A stretch of DNA of 64,000 nt. Source: Pseudoalteromonas rubra (GTDB lineage Bacteria > Pseudomonadota > Gammaproteobacteria > Enterobacterales > Alteromonadaceae). The stretch lies in NCBI RefSeq assembly GCF_005887095.1, contig NZ_PNCI01000029.1, positions 42,235-106,234 on the forward strand. Direction: 5' to 3'. A program made the position numbers and the translations under genes. The notes beneath the pieces were generated by a model that saw only the letters and a program-made list of their open reading frames with translations, was not told where the DNA came from and searched no databases. Below, piece by piece: positions 1-9,904 of the stretch; position 1 is the stretch's first letter, and the number at the start of each line of letters is the position of its first letter.

Positions 1-5
1 TTGAT

Positions 6-1907
6 ATGACAGCATTACCAATTATTGTGGGCATGGGAGGCGTAAACGCCTCCGGCAGAACCTCATTCCATCAGGGGTATCGCCGTATTGTATTAGACAG
101 CCTGGATGATGCTGCGAGGCAGGAAACCTTTTTGGGTCTGGCAACTTTGATGAATTTGGTATCGTTGCAGGGCTCTGAACTGGTTACTGCAGATGGTGAA
201 GTTGTGAGCCCGGATCAGATTGAATCTCTGTTTGGTCGCCAGATCATAGAAGGCACACTGATCCGAAAAATTGAAAAAAATCACTTTGACGTTGACGCAA
301 CACACTGGCAGCAGAAATTGACTATGCAGGCAAGTGACGATAGTGGTCTGACTTTCACCTGCCGTAAACGTGACTTACCAACGCCGGTTCCATCTAGCTG
401 GCAATTAGAGTTTATTGACGAAAAAACAGTTCAGGTGTTCATTCCTGAGCAGCTGGAAGTGAAAGTTGACAGTCACAGAGATAACCCTATTAAAGCGGCT
501 GGTCAGCTGCCAACCGGGTTTGAACCGTCAGTGATGTATAATAGCCGTTATCAACCGCGTGGCCTCCAGGCAACGATTTTTGCTGCGACCGATGCGATAC
601 GTTCAACGGGATTAGACTGGCAAACAGTGATGAACAGCGTTGAGCCTGATCAGATTGGCACTTACTCAGCCTCAGTGGTAGGGCAAGTGAACGATGAGGG
701 GCTTGGTGGGCTGATGCGTAGCCGAATGAAAGGCGAGCGGGTGAGCACTAAACAGCTAGCATTGGGTCTTAACACTATGTCGACAGACTTCATTAACGCC
801 TATGTAACGGGTAGTGTGGGCACGACCTTTTCCACATCCGGCGCTTGTGCGACTTTCCTGTATAATTTGCGTGCGGCGGTCAATGATATTCAGGCGGGTC
901 GTACCCGTGTTGCGGTCGTTGCCAGTGTGGAATGTGCACTTACTCCGGAGGTCATAGAAGGCTTTGGTAATATGGGGGCACTGGCAAACGAGGAAGGTTT
1001 ACGTAAGCTGGATAATACCGAACAGGTCGACTATCGCCGAACCAGTCGTCCGTTTGGCGAAAATTGTGGCTTTACCATCGGAGAAGGGGCTCAGGTTACC
1101 ATTCTGATGGATGACAAGCTGGCGCTGGAGCTGGGGGCCGATATTATGGGCTCAGTCGCCGATGTGTATGTCAATGCTGATGGTGTTAAAAAGTCAATTA
1201 CTGCGCCGGGTCCTGGTAATTACATCACGATGGCGAAGTCTGTTGCTCTGGCAGAACAAATCGCAGGCACAGAAGCGCTGCAACAACGTAGCTTTATTCT
1301 TGCGCATGGCTCGAGCACACCACAAAACCGTGTGACAGAATCTTTCATTTACCATCGTATTGCAGAGACCTTTGGTATTGATGGCTGGAAAGTGGCAGCA
1401 CCCAAAGCATTTGTGGGTCATACAATTGGCCCTGCATCGGGCGACCAGCTTGCCATGGCATTGGGCGTTTTTAGCCATCAAATTATGCCGGGCGTGACAA
1501 CCATAGACGCAGTTGCTGACGATGTTTATGATCAACACTTGGATATTCGTACACATCATTACCCCTGTGGAGAAATGGATATTGCCTTTATTAACTCCAA
1601 AGGGTTTGGTGGTAATAACGCGACTGCGACAGTCCTGTCACCTGCGATGACGCTGAAGATGCTAACCAAGCGTTATGGCGAAGCTGAATTTGCACAGCAC
1701 GGTGCAAAGCTGGCAGAAACAAAACAACAGCAAGCCAGCTATCAACAGGCGGCTGATCTCGGCCAGTACGAGCTTATTTATCGCTTTGGTAATGGCATGA
1801 TCGATGAATCGCAATTGCAGTTGAGTAAAGAAGCGCTGGGTATTCCGGGCTTTGACAAATCAGTCAAACTGACAGTGAACAACCAGTATGGTGACTTGAC
1901 CGTATAA
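6..1907 (+). CDS. Beta-ketoacyl-ACP synthase family protein (long form)
   Basis: A 633-residue condensing enzyme of the thiolase-fold ketosynthase family, which joins acyl and malonyl-ACP units in fatty acid or polyketide synthesis. The Cys-His-His catalytic set is visible: Cys281 in a TSGACATF context, His434 in AHGSSTPQN and His472 in VGHTIGP. Typical FabB/FabF proteins are about 410 residues with the nucleophile near residue 163. This protein therefore has roughly 120 extra residues before the Cys and about 80 extra after the second His. There is no ACP or acyltransferase domain, so it is not a modular polyketide synthase. The ATG at 6 begins a natural-looking N-terminus, but upstream sequence is outside the window. 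A terminator follows at 1927-1951. Family membership is certain; the exact substrate is not known. Confidence 0.85.
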   Translation: MTALPIIVGMGGVNASGRTSFHQGYRRIVLDSLDDAARQETFLGLATLMNLVSLQGSELVTADGEVVSPDQIESLFGRQIIEGTLIRKIEKNHFDVDATHWQQKLTMQASDDSGLTFTCRKRDLPTPVPSSWQLEFIDEKTVQVFIPEQLEVKVDSHRDNPIKAAGQLPTGFEPSVMYNSRYQPRGLQATIFAATDAIRSTGLDWQTVMNSVEPDQIGTYSASVVGQVNDEGLGGLMRSRMKGERVSTKQLALGLNTMSTDFINAYVTGSVGTTFSTSGACATFLYNLRAAVNDIQAGRTRVAVVASVECALTPEVIEGFGNMGALANEEGLRKLDNTEQVDYRRTSRPFGENCGFTIGEGAQVTILMDDKLALELGADIMGSVADVYVNADGVKKSITAPGPGNYITMAKSVALAEQIAGTEALQQRSFILAHGSSTPQNRVTESFIYHRIAETFGIDGWKVAAPKAFVGHTIGPASGDQLAMALGVFSHQIMPGVTTIDAVADDVYDQHLDIRTHHYPCGEMDIAFINSKGFGGNNATATVLSPAMTLKMLTKRYGEAEFAQHGAKLAETKQQQASYQQAADLGQYELIYRFGNGMIDESQLQLSKEALGIPGFDKSVKLTVNNQYGDLTV

Positions 1908-1926
1908 AATACTATGTTAAGCAAAC

Positions 1927-1951
1927 AAAAGGCGCGTCAGCGCCTTTTTTT
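1927..1951. terminator. Intrinsic terminator between convergent genes
   Basis: A perfect 9-bp stem (1927-1935 with 1940-1948) with a GTCA loop is followed by a T run to 1951. It lies between the convergent ketosynthase and fghA genes. It has A/T tracts on both sides, so it can serve both directions. Confidence 0.85.
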
Positions 1952-1956
1952 ATGGT

Positions 1957-2799
1957 TCATTTCAGATACTGAGCGTGAAAATCCAGATGCGCATCAATGA
2001 ATGACGAAATAAAGAAGTAGCTGTGGTCATAACCCGGGTGCATCGTCAGTGTAAGGGGGTAGTCCGCAGCCTGAGCCGATTTAACCAGAGCTTCTGGCTT
2101 AAGCTGCTCATCAAGGAACTGATCGGCCTCGCCCTGATCAACGCGAACAGGCACCTTCAGACTGTCCTTGCTATGTTCGAGTAAGTGGCAGGCGTCATAG
2201 GCCAGCCAGGCTTTATGCTCTTCACCCAGGTAGCCTGAAAATGCTTTTTTACCCCACGGGCAATCTGCCGGGTTAGAAATAGGGCTAAATGCAGAGATAC
2301 TGCAATAGCGCGATGGGTTTTTCAGCCCGACGACCAGTGCACCATGACCGCCCATAGAATGACCCGCAATGGCACGCTTTTCAGAAACCGGGAACTGCTG
2401 TTCGATCAGCGCAGGTAACTCTTCGCTTACGTAGCTGTACATCTGATAGTGTTTATCATAGGGGGCTTGTGTGGCGTTGATATAAAAGCCTGCTCCCAGA
2501 CCAAAGTCATAGCTCTGCTGGGGGTCGTCAGGTACATCTTCTCCGCGCGGCGAGGTGTCCGGTGCCACAATGGCGATACCTAACTCATTGGCCCGCTTAA
2601 ATGCACCGGCTTTTTGCATGAAGTTCTCGTCAGTGCAGGTCAATCCTGACAGCCAGTAAAGTACAGGCACTGGCTGGGTGTTATCTACCTGCTCTGGCAG
2701 AAAGATAGCAAAGGTCATGTCACACTGAGTGTGCTGACTTTGGTGGCGATAGCGTCGATGCCAGCCACCGGCGACCCTGTTCTCACTCACTAATTCCAT
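1957..2799 (-). CDS. fghA: S-formylglutathione hydrolase
   Basis: A 280-residue alpha/beta-hydrolase of the esterase D / FghA family. It hydrolyses S-formylglutathione to formate and glutathione, the second step of glutathione-dependent formaldehyde detoxification. The nucleophile elbow GHSMGGHGAL places the catalytic serine at residue 148. The late Asp (DQGEADQFL) and His (PGYDHSYFFI) of the triad are also present, and the length matches the family. It lies 9 bp downstream of the frmA-type dehydrogenase on the same strand, so the two form an operon in which dehydrogenase product passes to this hydrolase. It is cytosolic, with no signal peptide. Confidence 0.95.
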   Translation of the reverse strand: MELVSENRVAGGWHRRYRHQSQHTQCDMTFAIFLPEQVDNTQPVPVLYWLSGLTCTDENFMQKAGAFKRANELGIAIVAPDTSPRGEDVPDDPQQSYDFGLGAGFYINATQAPYDKHYQMYSYVSEELPALIEQQFPVSEKRAIAGHSMGGHGALVVGLKNPSRYCSISAFSPISNPADCPWGKKAFSGYLGEEHKAWLAYDACHLLEHSKDSLKVPVRVDQGEADQFLDEQLKPEALVKSAQAADYPLTLTMHPGYDHSYFFISSFIDAHLDFHAQYLK

Positions 2800-2808
2800 A
2801 TGCTTCCC

Positions 2809-3972
<1,164 letters not shown>

Positions 3973-4027
3973 CTATGAGAGTTTGATAATCTTAAAAATT
4001 AAGAAAGACTTTTACGTATTTGTAATA

Positions 4028-4894
4028 ATGGACAGATGGTCAGGTTTAGATGAATTTGTAGCGGTGGCGACCTGTGGGTCATTTACGGGAGCCGCACAAC
4101 AGCTGGATACCTCCGTGGCACAGGTAAGCCGTCGAGTGAAGACCCTTGAATCAGAGCTCGGGTATCAGCTACTCACACGTACAACGCGCAACCTGGCTCT
4201 GACTCCGGAAGGTCAGGTATTTCTGAGTCATGCGCGGCTGCTGCAGCATGCCTACGAGGATGCGACGGCCGCTTTGCGGCAAAGAGATTCTCAACCGACG
4301 GGGAAAATCAGGATGACGGCCCCCGTGATGTATGGTGAGCAATATATTATGCCGCTGGTGCACCAATTTATGTGTCGCTTTCCTTCCGTGACTGTGGATA
4401 TGGAGTTGACCAATGCCCAGTTGGACTTGGTAGAGCAGGGCGTGGACCTGGCGATTAGAATTGGCCAGCTTAAAGACTCGTCATTGCATGCGAAGCGTTT
4501 GTCTCAGCGGCGTACTTTGGTGTGTGTTTCTCCTGGTTACCTGAAACACCATCAGCCAATTAAGCACATCCGAGATTTAGCTGAGCACAATTGCCTGCTG
4601 GGCAATGCGCAGTACTGGCGCTTTATGGACCATAGTGTAGAACGGCATGTAAAAGTATCCGGAACTCTCAGATGTAACAGTGGCTGGGCCTTACTTGATG
4701 CGGCCAGGCAGGGATTAGGAGTCGTACAACTCCCCCATTATTATGTTCAGGAAGCCCTTGAATGTGGGGAGCTAGTGACAGTCTTGGATGACTTTACACC
4801 GATGGAGGAGGGGATCTGGGCGGTTTACCCACCCAGAAAATACTTGTCGACGGCTATTCGTGCACTTATCGACTTTTTAGCTGAGCAGCTCTAA
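4028..4894 (+). CDS. LysR-family transcriptional regulator
   Basis: A 288-residue LysR-type regulator. The N-terminal winged helix-turn-helix is clear (DEFVAVATCGSFTGAAQQLDTS, followed by VSRRVKTLESELG), and the C-terminal part is a LysR substrate-binding domain of the CrgA-like group (SLHAKRLSQRRTLVCVSPGYL). The start at 4028 is chosen because the family begins near MDRWSGLDEFVAV; the frame is open to 3983. It is transcribed divergently from frmA-fghA across a gap of about 100 bp, the usual place for a LysR protein that regulates its neighbour, so a role in the formaldehyde response is inferred. Its stop codon overlaps the stop of the convergent SulP gene by 3 bp. Confidence 0.9.
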   Translation: MDRWSGLDEFVAVATCGSFTGAAQQLDTSVAQVSRRVKTLESELGYQLLTRTTRNLALTPEGQVFLSHARLLQHAYEDATAALRQRDSQPTGKIRMTAPVMYGEQYIMPLVHQFMCRFPSVTVDMELTNAQLDLVEQGVDLAIRIGQLKDSSLHAKRLSQRRTLVCVSPGYLKHHQPIKHIRDLAEHNCLLGNAQYWRFMDHSVERHVKVSGTLRCNSGWALLDAARQGLGVVQLPHYYVQEALECGELVTVLDDFTPMEEGIWAVYPPRKYLSTAIRALIDFLAEQL

Positions 4895-6552
4895 GCTTCA
4901 ATACTGTTTGCTTCCATGGCTTCCAGTGCTCTGCTCAGCGCCTGTTCGCGGCTGTTACAGAATGCATGCTCTCCCAGCTTACTGCGAATATCAAATTTCT
5001 GCAGCTGCTCGCTGGTGTCTTTATTTGGTGAGTAAATAAAGACCTGGCAATTCGCGTCCAGTGCGTCGCTGATGGCGTTTTCAATTGCCAGGCTGACGGT
5101 TACATCCAGCATGGCCACATCACTTAAATCGAGCACCATCGTCTTATACTCGCCAATATGGCGGTGCTGGCGGGTAATTGCTTTTGATACGCTGAAGATC
5201 ATTGGCCCTGACAGGTAAAAAAACAACAGCTGGCCCTTGGCCTGTTCCAGCAATGCGCGCTCGTGTTTAGATAGCGGTACATCCTCATCGGCATCACTTA
5301 TCGCTTTAACATGTTGTTCCTGAACACGACTAAGGCGTTCGATTACCATAATATTGGAAATAAACACACCCAAACCAACAGCAACCATCAAGTCGACAAA
5401 TACGGTGAGCAGCATAACACCGTACATGATGGCCATCTGGCTAATACTGAGTTTGTGCGCGCGCTGGATAAAGCTCCAATCGAGAATGTTAATGCCGACA
5501 TAGACGGCGATACCAGCCAGTACAGCCATCGGGATTGGTTCGGTCAGGCTGCCTGCAACAAAGACAACGGCCATCAGGATCAGTGCCCGGAAGATACCGG
5601 CCAGCGGAGAGCGTGCACCTACCTGAATATTTACCACGGTGCCCATCGTGGCACCGGCACCTGGTAACGCACCAAAAAAGCCTGCAATCATGTTTGCAAT
5701 ACCCTGACCACGAAGCTCTTTGTCTGAGTCATGCTCGGTACGGGTCAAACTGTCTCCAATGACGGCTGTCAGTAATGTGTCTATACACCCAAGTGTGCCC
5801 AGCACCAGTGCGTCGATGACCATTTCAGTAAACAATTCCGGGGTAAAAGTCGGCCAGACAATCTCAGGCAGGCCGCTGGGAATTTCACCAATTCTACGAA
5901 TGCTGTCGGTATCAAAAAGCAGGATAGATATCAGGGTAACGACGACTAGAGCAACTAGCTGAGCGGGTACGTACTGGCGGTACTTCTTTGGCATGTAGAA
6001 GAGGACACCCAAAGTCAGAAGACCTAAAAAGAGCTCGGAGAAATGTAGGTTGAGAAACAGGTCTGGAAATGCAGATAAGGTCCCGGGTACACCTCCGGGA
6101 GGGGCCTGATGACCCAGCAGTGGTGCCAGTTGCAGGATGATCAATATAACGCCAATACCTGACATAAACCCGGAAACCACGCTGTAGGGCATTAAAGTGA
6201 CATATTTACCAAGCTTGAGTGTACCTAGTAATATTTGAAATGCCCCGGCCATCATTACCACTGTGAAGGCCATTGCCGGTCCTGCTTCAGGGTACTTTGA
6301 TACCATAGTGGTCAGTACTGCTGTCATTATGACCGTCATCGGGCCAGTTGGCTCTGAGATCAGGGAAGTTGAACCGCCAAACAAGGCAGCGAAGAGGCCA
6401 ACGAGAATTGCGCCCCACATACCGGCTTCAGCTCCGGCTCCGGATGCCACGCCAAAGGCGAGGGCGAGTGGTAGGGAAATGATTGCAGTGGTCACACCAC
6501 CGAACAAATCTCCCTTGAAATTCATATGTTTAAATCTTGATAACGAAAACAT
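4891..6552 (-). CDS. SulP-family inorganic anion transporter with STAS domain
   Basis: A 553-residue inner-membrane transporter of the SLC26/SulP family. The first 400 or so residues form many hydrophobic helices starting with the family signature (GVTTAIISLPLALAFGVASG). A cytoplasmic STAS domain covers about residues 430-540 (YKTMVLDLSDVAMLDVTVSL). Members carry sulfate, bicarbonate, dicarboxylates or other anions in symport with H+ or Na+. No carbonic anhydrase or sulfur gene lies next to it, so the substrate cannot be assigned. The start at 6552 (MFSLSRFKHMNFKGD) is preferred over 6582. It converges on the LysR gene with a 4-bp overlap and no terminator between them. Confidence 0.9.
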   Translation of the reverse strand: MFSLSRFKHMNFKGDLFGGVTTAIISLPLALAFGVASGAGAEAGMWGAILVGLFAALFGGSTSLISEPTGPMTVIMTAVLTTMVSKYPEAGPAMAFTVVMMAGAFQILLGTLKLGKYVTLMPYSVVSGFMSGIGVILIILQLAPLLGHQAPPGGVPGTLSAFPDLFLNLHFSELFLGLLTLGVLFYMPKKYRQYVPAQLVALVVVTLISILLFDTDSIRRIGEIPSGLPEIVWPTFTPELFTEMVIDALVLGTLGCIDTLLTAVIGDSLTRTEHDSDKELRGQGIANMIAGFFGALPGAGATMGTVVNIQVGARSPLAGIFRALILMAVVFVAGSLTEPIPMAVLAGIAVYVGINILDWSFIQRAHKLSISQMAIMYGVMLLTVFVDLMVAVGLGVFISNIMVIERLSRVQEQHVKAISDADEDVPLSKHERALLEQAKGQLLFFYLSGPMIFSVSKAITRQHRHIGEYKTMVLDLSDVAMLDVTVSLAIENAISDALDANCQVFIYSPNKDTSEQLQKFDIRSKLGEHAFCNSREQALSRALEAMEANSIEA

Positions 6553-6720
6553 TGAAGGTCCATACCGCGAGATTTGCCGCATTCTACACTAAAACCTAGT
6601 GTAATTTAGAGCCACAATTAAAAAAATTTTACATTTTTTTTTGGGGCCAAAGGTATGACCCCGCTTTCTTGATTGTGCTAGTATCGTGCACTGAACTTAT
6701 ATATAGAAAAATAAACTATT

Positions 6721-7932
6721 ATGTTTCAGCCTGTTAGCCTTTTTATAGGGCTCAGATACAGCCGTGCCACAAAAGGTAACGGGTTCGTGTCTTTTATTTC
6801 GTTTTTTTCCATTGCCGGTATTACACTTGGCTTAATGGCACTAATCACGGTCAGTTCCGTGATGAACGGGTTTGAGCAGAGCCTTAAAAACGCCATGCTC
6901 GACTTGATCCCCCATGTACAGCTGCATAAGTCGTCAGAAGACCAAAAGACTGGTGCGGCGCAGTTACTAGATAAATTAGCCACTTTACCTGAGGTTAAAC
7001 GGGTTACACCTTATGTTACCAGTGATGTGATCCTGCAGACCAACAAAGATCTGGTTGGGGTACGACTACAGGGCGCTTTCAGTGGTTATCCTTCCGCACT
7101 CGAGCCCCATGTCGAAGCGGGCAGCATAGCGCAATTTCGTGAGCAGAAATATCAACTGGCATTGAGTCGCTACCTGGCAAACCAACTGGACGTGCGTTTA
7201 GGGCAAAAAGTTCGGGTCATCATGCCGGATATCAGCAGCTACACACCAATGGGACGGGTTCCCAAGCAGCGCTTGTTCACTGTGGCGTTGATCTATAACA
7301 CGCGCAGTGAAGCCGATGTCAACTTGGCTTTTGCCGATGGTAAGAGTTTGCAACGTCTGCTTAAGCGCAAACCAGCAGACTTTGATATCAGTATTACCCT
7401 CAAAGATGCGTTTGCCGTTAATGAGTTCAAAACCACACATGCTCCACTGCTGTCAGGGCTGACGTATTCAGACTGGCATGTACAACAGGGGGCGCTATTT
7501 GCTGCTGTGGCGATGGAAAAACGTATCATGTCTCTGTTACTCGGGCTGATTGTGATTGTCGCGGTCTTTAATATTGTTTCTGCTTTATCCATGATGGTCA
7601 GTGAAAAGCAGGGCGAAGTCGCTATTTTACAAACTCTGGGATTGACACCGAGTGCCATCGCTCGGGTATTTATGGTTCAGGGGTTGTATAACGGTTTAGT
7701 TGGGACCCTATTGGGCACGGTATTTGGGTATCTGCTGGCCAGCAATATCAATGAAGTGGTAGCACTTAGCGGCTTGTCCTTACTTGGTGGTGCTGAGTTA
7801 CCAGTTAGGTTCGACTGGTTGAGTTTGAGTCTGATAGTTGCAACCAGTTTGTTATTGAGTTTTCTAGCAACATTGTATCCGGCGTTTAAAGCCGCAAAAG
7901 TGCTTCCTGCTGAGGTGTTAAGGTATGAGTGA
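6721..7932 (+). CDS. lolC: Lipoprotein-releasing ABC transporter permease LolC
   Basis: A 403-residue FtsX-type permease of the LolCDE complex, which extracts mature lipoproteins from the inner membrane and hands them to LolA. It has the MacB/LolC fold: one N-terminal membrane helix ([20 protein letters not shown]) with the conserved MNGFE motif right after it, a large periplasmic domain, and three C-terminal helices ([21 protein letters not shown] onward). The ATG at 6721 has only an AT-rich leader without a strong Shine-Dalgarno. It overlaps lolD by 8 bp, consistent with translational coupling. The LolC/LolE assignment follows the C-D-E gene order. Confidence 0.93.
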   Translation: MFQPVSLFIGLRYSRATKGNGFVSFISFFSIAGITLGLMALITVSSVMNGFEQSLKNAMLDLIPHVQLHKSSEDQKTGAAQLLDKLATLPEVKRVTPYVTSDVILQTNKDLVGVRLQGAFSGYPSALEPHVEAGSIAQFREQKYQLALSRYLANQLDVRLGQKVRVIMPDISSYTPMGRVPKQRLFTVALIYNTRSEADVNLAFADGKSLQRLLKRKPADFDISITLKDAFAVNEFKTTHAPLLSGLTYSDWHVQQGALFAAVAMEKRIMSLLLGLIVIVAVFNIVSALSMMVSEKQGEVAILQTLGLTPSAIARVFMVQGLYNGLVGTLLGTVFGYLLASNINEVVALSGLSLLGGAELPVRFDWLSLSLIVATSLLLSFLATLYPAFKAAKVLPAEVLRYE

Positions 7933-8623
7933 TTTAGTAATTGAATGTCAGGGTCTGAACAAGGCCTATGATGAAGCGGGGCAGCAGGTTGAGGTGTTAA
8001 AAGGAGTCGAACTGGCGCTTGCACAGGGAGATATGCTGGCGATTGTTGGCAGTTCAGGATCGGGTAAAAGTACCTTGCTACATATTCTTGGTACACTGGA
8101 TACTGCCAGCAGTGGCACAGTTCAAATTAAGGGCACAGATGTCGCCAGCTTGTCGCGTCGCAAGCAAGCCGATTTTCGCAACCAAAACCTGGGCTTTATC
8201 TATCAGTTTCATCATTTGTTGATGGATTTCACTGCGCTTGAAAATGTCGCAATGCCGCTGCTGATATCGGGTCAGTCGCCCAAAGCAGCGCATGCTCAGG
8301 CTGAGGAAATGCTGGATAAAGTGGGACTGGCACATCGCGGCGGTCATCGTCCATCTGAGCTATCCGGTGGTGAACGTCAGCGCGTGGCGATTGCCAGGGC
8401 ACTGGTCACCCGCCCAGCCTTGGTACTGGCGGATGAGCCGACGGGGAACCTGGATAAACAAAATGCGTTGAAAATTTATACCTTACTCAAGGAGCTTAAC
8501 CGGGAGCTGAAGACCAGCTTTGTGGTGGTGACACACGATCTGGAGCTTGCTGCTAAGCTAGGTCGTGCAGTGGCACTGGATGACGGTGTTCTGGTAGAAC
8601 AGACGTTACAAAGTGAGGCTTAG
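7925..8623 (+). CDS. lolD: Lipoprotein-releasing system ATP-binding protein LolD
   Basis: The 232-residue ATPase subunit that powers the LolCDE lipoprotein extractor at the cytoplasmic face of the inner membrane. All ABC motifs are visible: Walker [10 protein letters not shown]-loop YQFHHLL, the signature [15 protein letters not shown], Walker [13 protein letters not shown] and the switch histidine in [10 protein letters not shown]. It belongs to the MacB/LolD/FtsE branch and has the normal length. It is translationally coupled to lolC by the 8-bp overlap and directly followed by lolE. Confidence 0.96.
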   Translation: MSDLVIECQGLNKAYDEAGQQVEVLKGVELALAQGDMLAIVGSSGSGKSTLLHILGTLDTASSGTVQIKGTDVASLSRRKQADFRNQNLGFIYQFHHLLMDFTALENVAMPLLISGQSPKAAHAQAEEMLDKVGLAHRGGHRPSELSGGERQRVAIARALVTRPALVLADEPTGNLDKQNALKIYTLLKELNRELKTSFVVVTHDLELAAKLGRAVALDDGVLVEQTLQSEA

Positions 8624-8627
8624 TGCA

Positions 8628-9854
8628 ATGCTGAGTATATTTATCAGTAACCGGTTACGTGCTTCCAAGCATCAGGCCGGGTTGATCGGGTTTTTGAGCA
8701 AATCGTCAACGCTTGGTGTGATGCTGGGTGTGGCCGTATTGATTGTCGCATTATCTGTCATCAATGGATTTGAGCAGCAGCTAAAGATCCGCTTGTTGTC
8801 TGTGGTGCCGCATGTGGCTTATCAAGCTCCTTACGACCCGATTTCAGACTGGCCTGATAAGGTTCGTCTACTGGAGGCGCAACCAGGCATTGTTGCAGCA
8901 GTGCCAGAGATCACTGTTACAGCCATGGTGCAGTTCCGCGGTGAGTTGAAAGCCGCTGAAGTGAAAGGAGTTGATTTTAACTCTCACCATAGTGTCTCGG
9001 ATGTAGGTCAGTTTATCAGCGAAGCGTCACTGTCTGAATTGTCCGGGGATGATATTGTGTTGGGTCGGCATATCGCCGAGGAGCTGGGGCTAACGCGCGG
9101 TGATAAACTCACGCTATTGGTGGCCAATCCTCAGGCTGATTCTCCCCTGGCGGCACCAAAGCGGTTAAACTTTATATTGGCTGGAACCATTGATATGGGT
9201 GGGCCAATTGACCGCTCATTAGCCTTGGTATCGGTGAGCAGGTTGCAACAGGCAATGGGGCTGGCTGAGGACCAAGTTACCGGACTGCGCGCAAAAGTCG
9301 ATGATGTTTTTTCGGCCCATCAAGTTGCGATGTCTGCGGGCAGAGCGTTACCCGATCTGGTTTATGTTAACAGCTGGTTTCGTACCCAGGGCAGTCTTTA
9401 TCAGGACATACAGATGGTCAGAACCATAGTCTACCTGGTGGTGTTTTTGATAATTGCAGTCGCCAGTTTTAACATAGTGTCTTCCATGGTGATGGAAGTA
9501 AAGGAAAAGCAGGCGGATATCGCCATTTTAAAAACCATGGGTGCGAAAGACAGCACTATATTTGCTACCTTCGCTATACAGGGGGTAAGTTATGCGCTCA
9601 TCGGGGCACTGGTTGGCCTGTTTATTGGCATTGTGTTGGCATTGAATATCTCAGACTTATTCCGTGCCTGGGTTGAGATGGATGGGGATAACCCGCTTCA
9701 GGGAGTATACTTTATAGAGTTTTTGCCCAGTCAGTTGATGTGGTTTGATGTCGTGGCCGTGTTGTCTATCACTCTGGTGATTGCCGTATTGTCCTGCCTG
9801 TATCCAGCGTGGCAGGCTGTCAAAGTCGACCCCGCCAGAGTTCTGGGTGGTTAG
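8628..9854 (+). CDS. lolE: Lipoprotein-releasing ABC transporter permease LolE
   Basis: A 408-residue second permease of LolCDE, homologous to LolC: N-terminal helix (LGVMLGVAVLIVALSVINGFE), periplasmic domain, and three C-terminal membrane helices (MVRTIVYLVVFLIIAVASFNIV onward). The start is placed at 8628 (MLSIFISNRLRAS), 4 bp after lolD, because it aligns with the start of LolC. A start at 8613, overlapping lolD, is possible. Having distinct LolC and LolE means a heteromeric transporter as in enterobacteria, not the LolF type. A terminator-like hairpin at 9868-9900 closes the operon. Confidence 0.93.
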   Translation: MLSIFISNRLRASKHQAGLIGFLSKSSTLGVMLGVAVLIVALSVINGFEQQLKIRLLSVVPHVAYQAPYDPISDWPDKVRLLEAQPGIVAAVPEITVTAMVQFRGELKAAEVKGVDFNSHHSVSDVGQFISEASLSELSGDDIVLGRHIAEELGLTRGDKLTLLVANPQADSPLAAPKRLNFILAGTIDMGGPIDRSLALVSVSRLQQAMGLAEDQVTGLRAKVDDVFSAHQVAMSAGRALPDLVYVNSWFRTQGSLYQDIQMVRTIVYLVVFLIIAVASFNIVSSMVMEVKEKQADIAILKTMGAKDSTIFATFAIQGVSYALIGALVGLFIGIVLALNISDLFRAWVEMDGDNPLQGVYFIEFLPSQLMWFDVVAVLSITLVIAVLSCLYPAWQAVKVDPARVLGG

Positions 9855-9867
9855 GACTAATAAAGTA

Positions 9868-9900
9868 CTCACAACGCATATGTAATGTATGCGTTTTGAG
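9868..9900. terminator. Terminator-like hairpin between lolE and the EAL gene
   Basis: A 13-bp stem with one mismatch (9868-9880 with 9888-9900) and a 7-nt loop lies between convergent genes. Its U-tract is short and partly inside the stem, so it may be a weak or factor-assisted terminator. Confidence 0.5.
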
Positions 9901-9904
9901 TGCG

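Noticed and set aside
1194..1559. 121-codon open frame opposite the ketosynthase
   Set aside because: It lies wholly antisense to a clear enzyme gene, has no recognisable domain and no Shine-Dalgarno.
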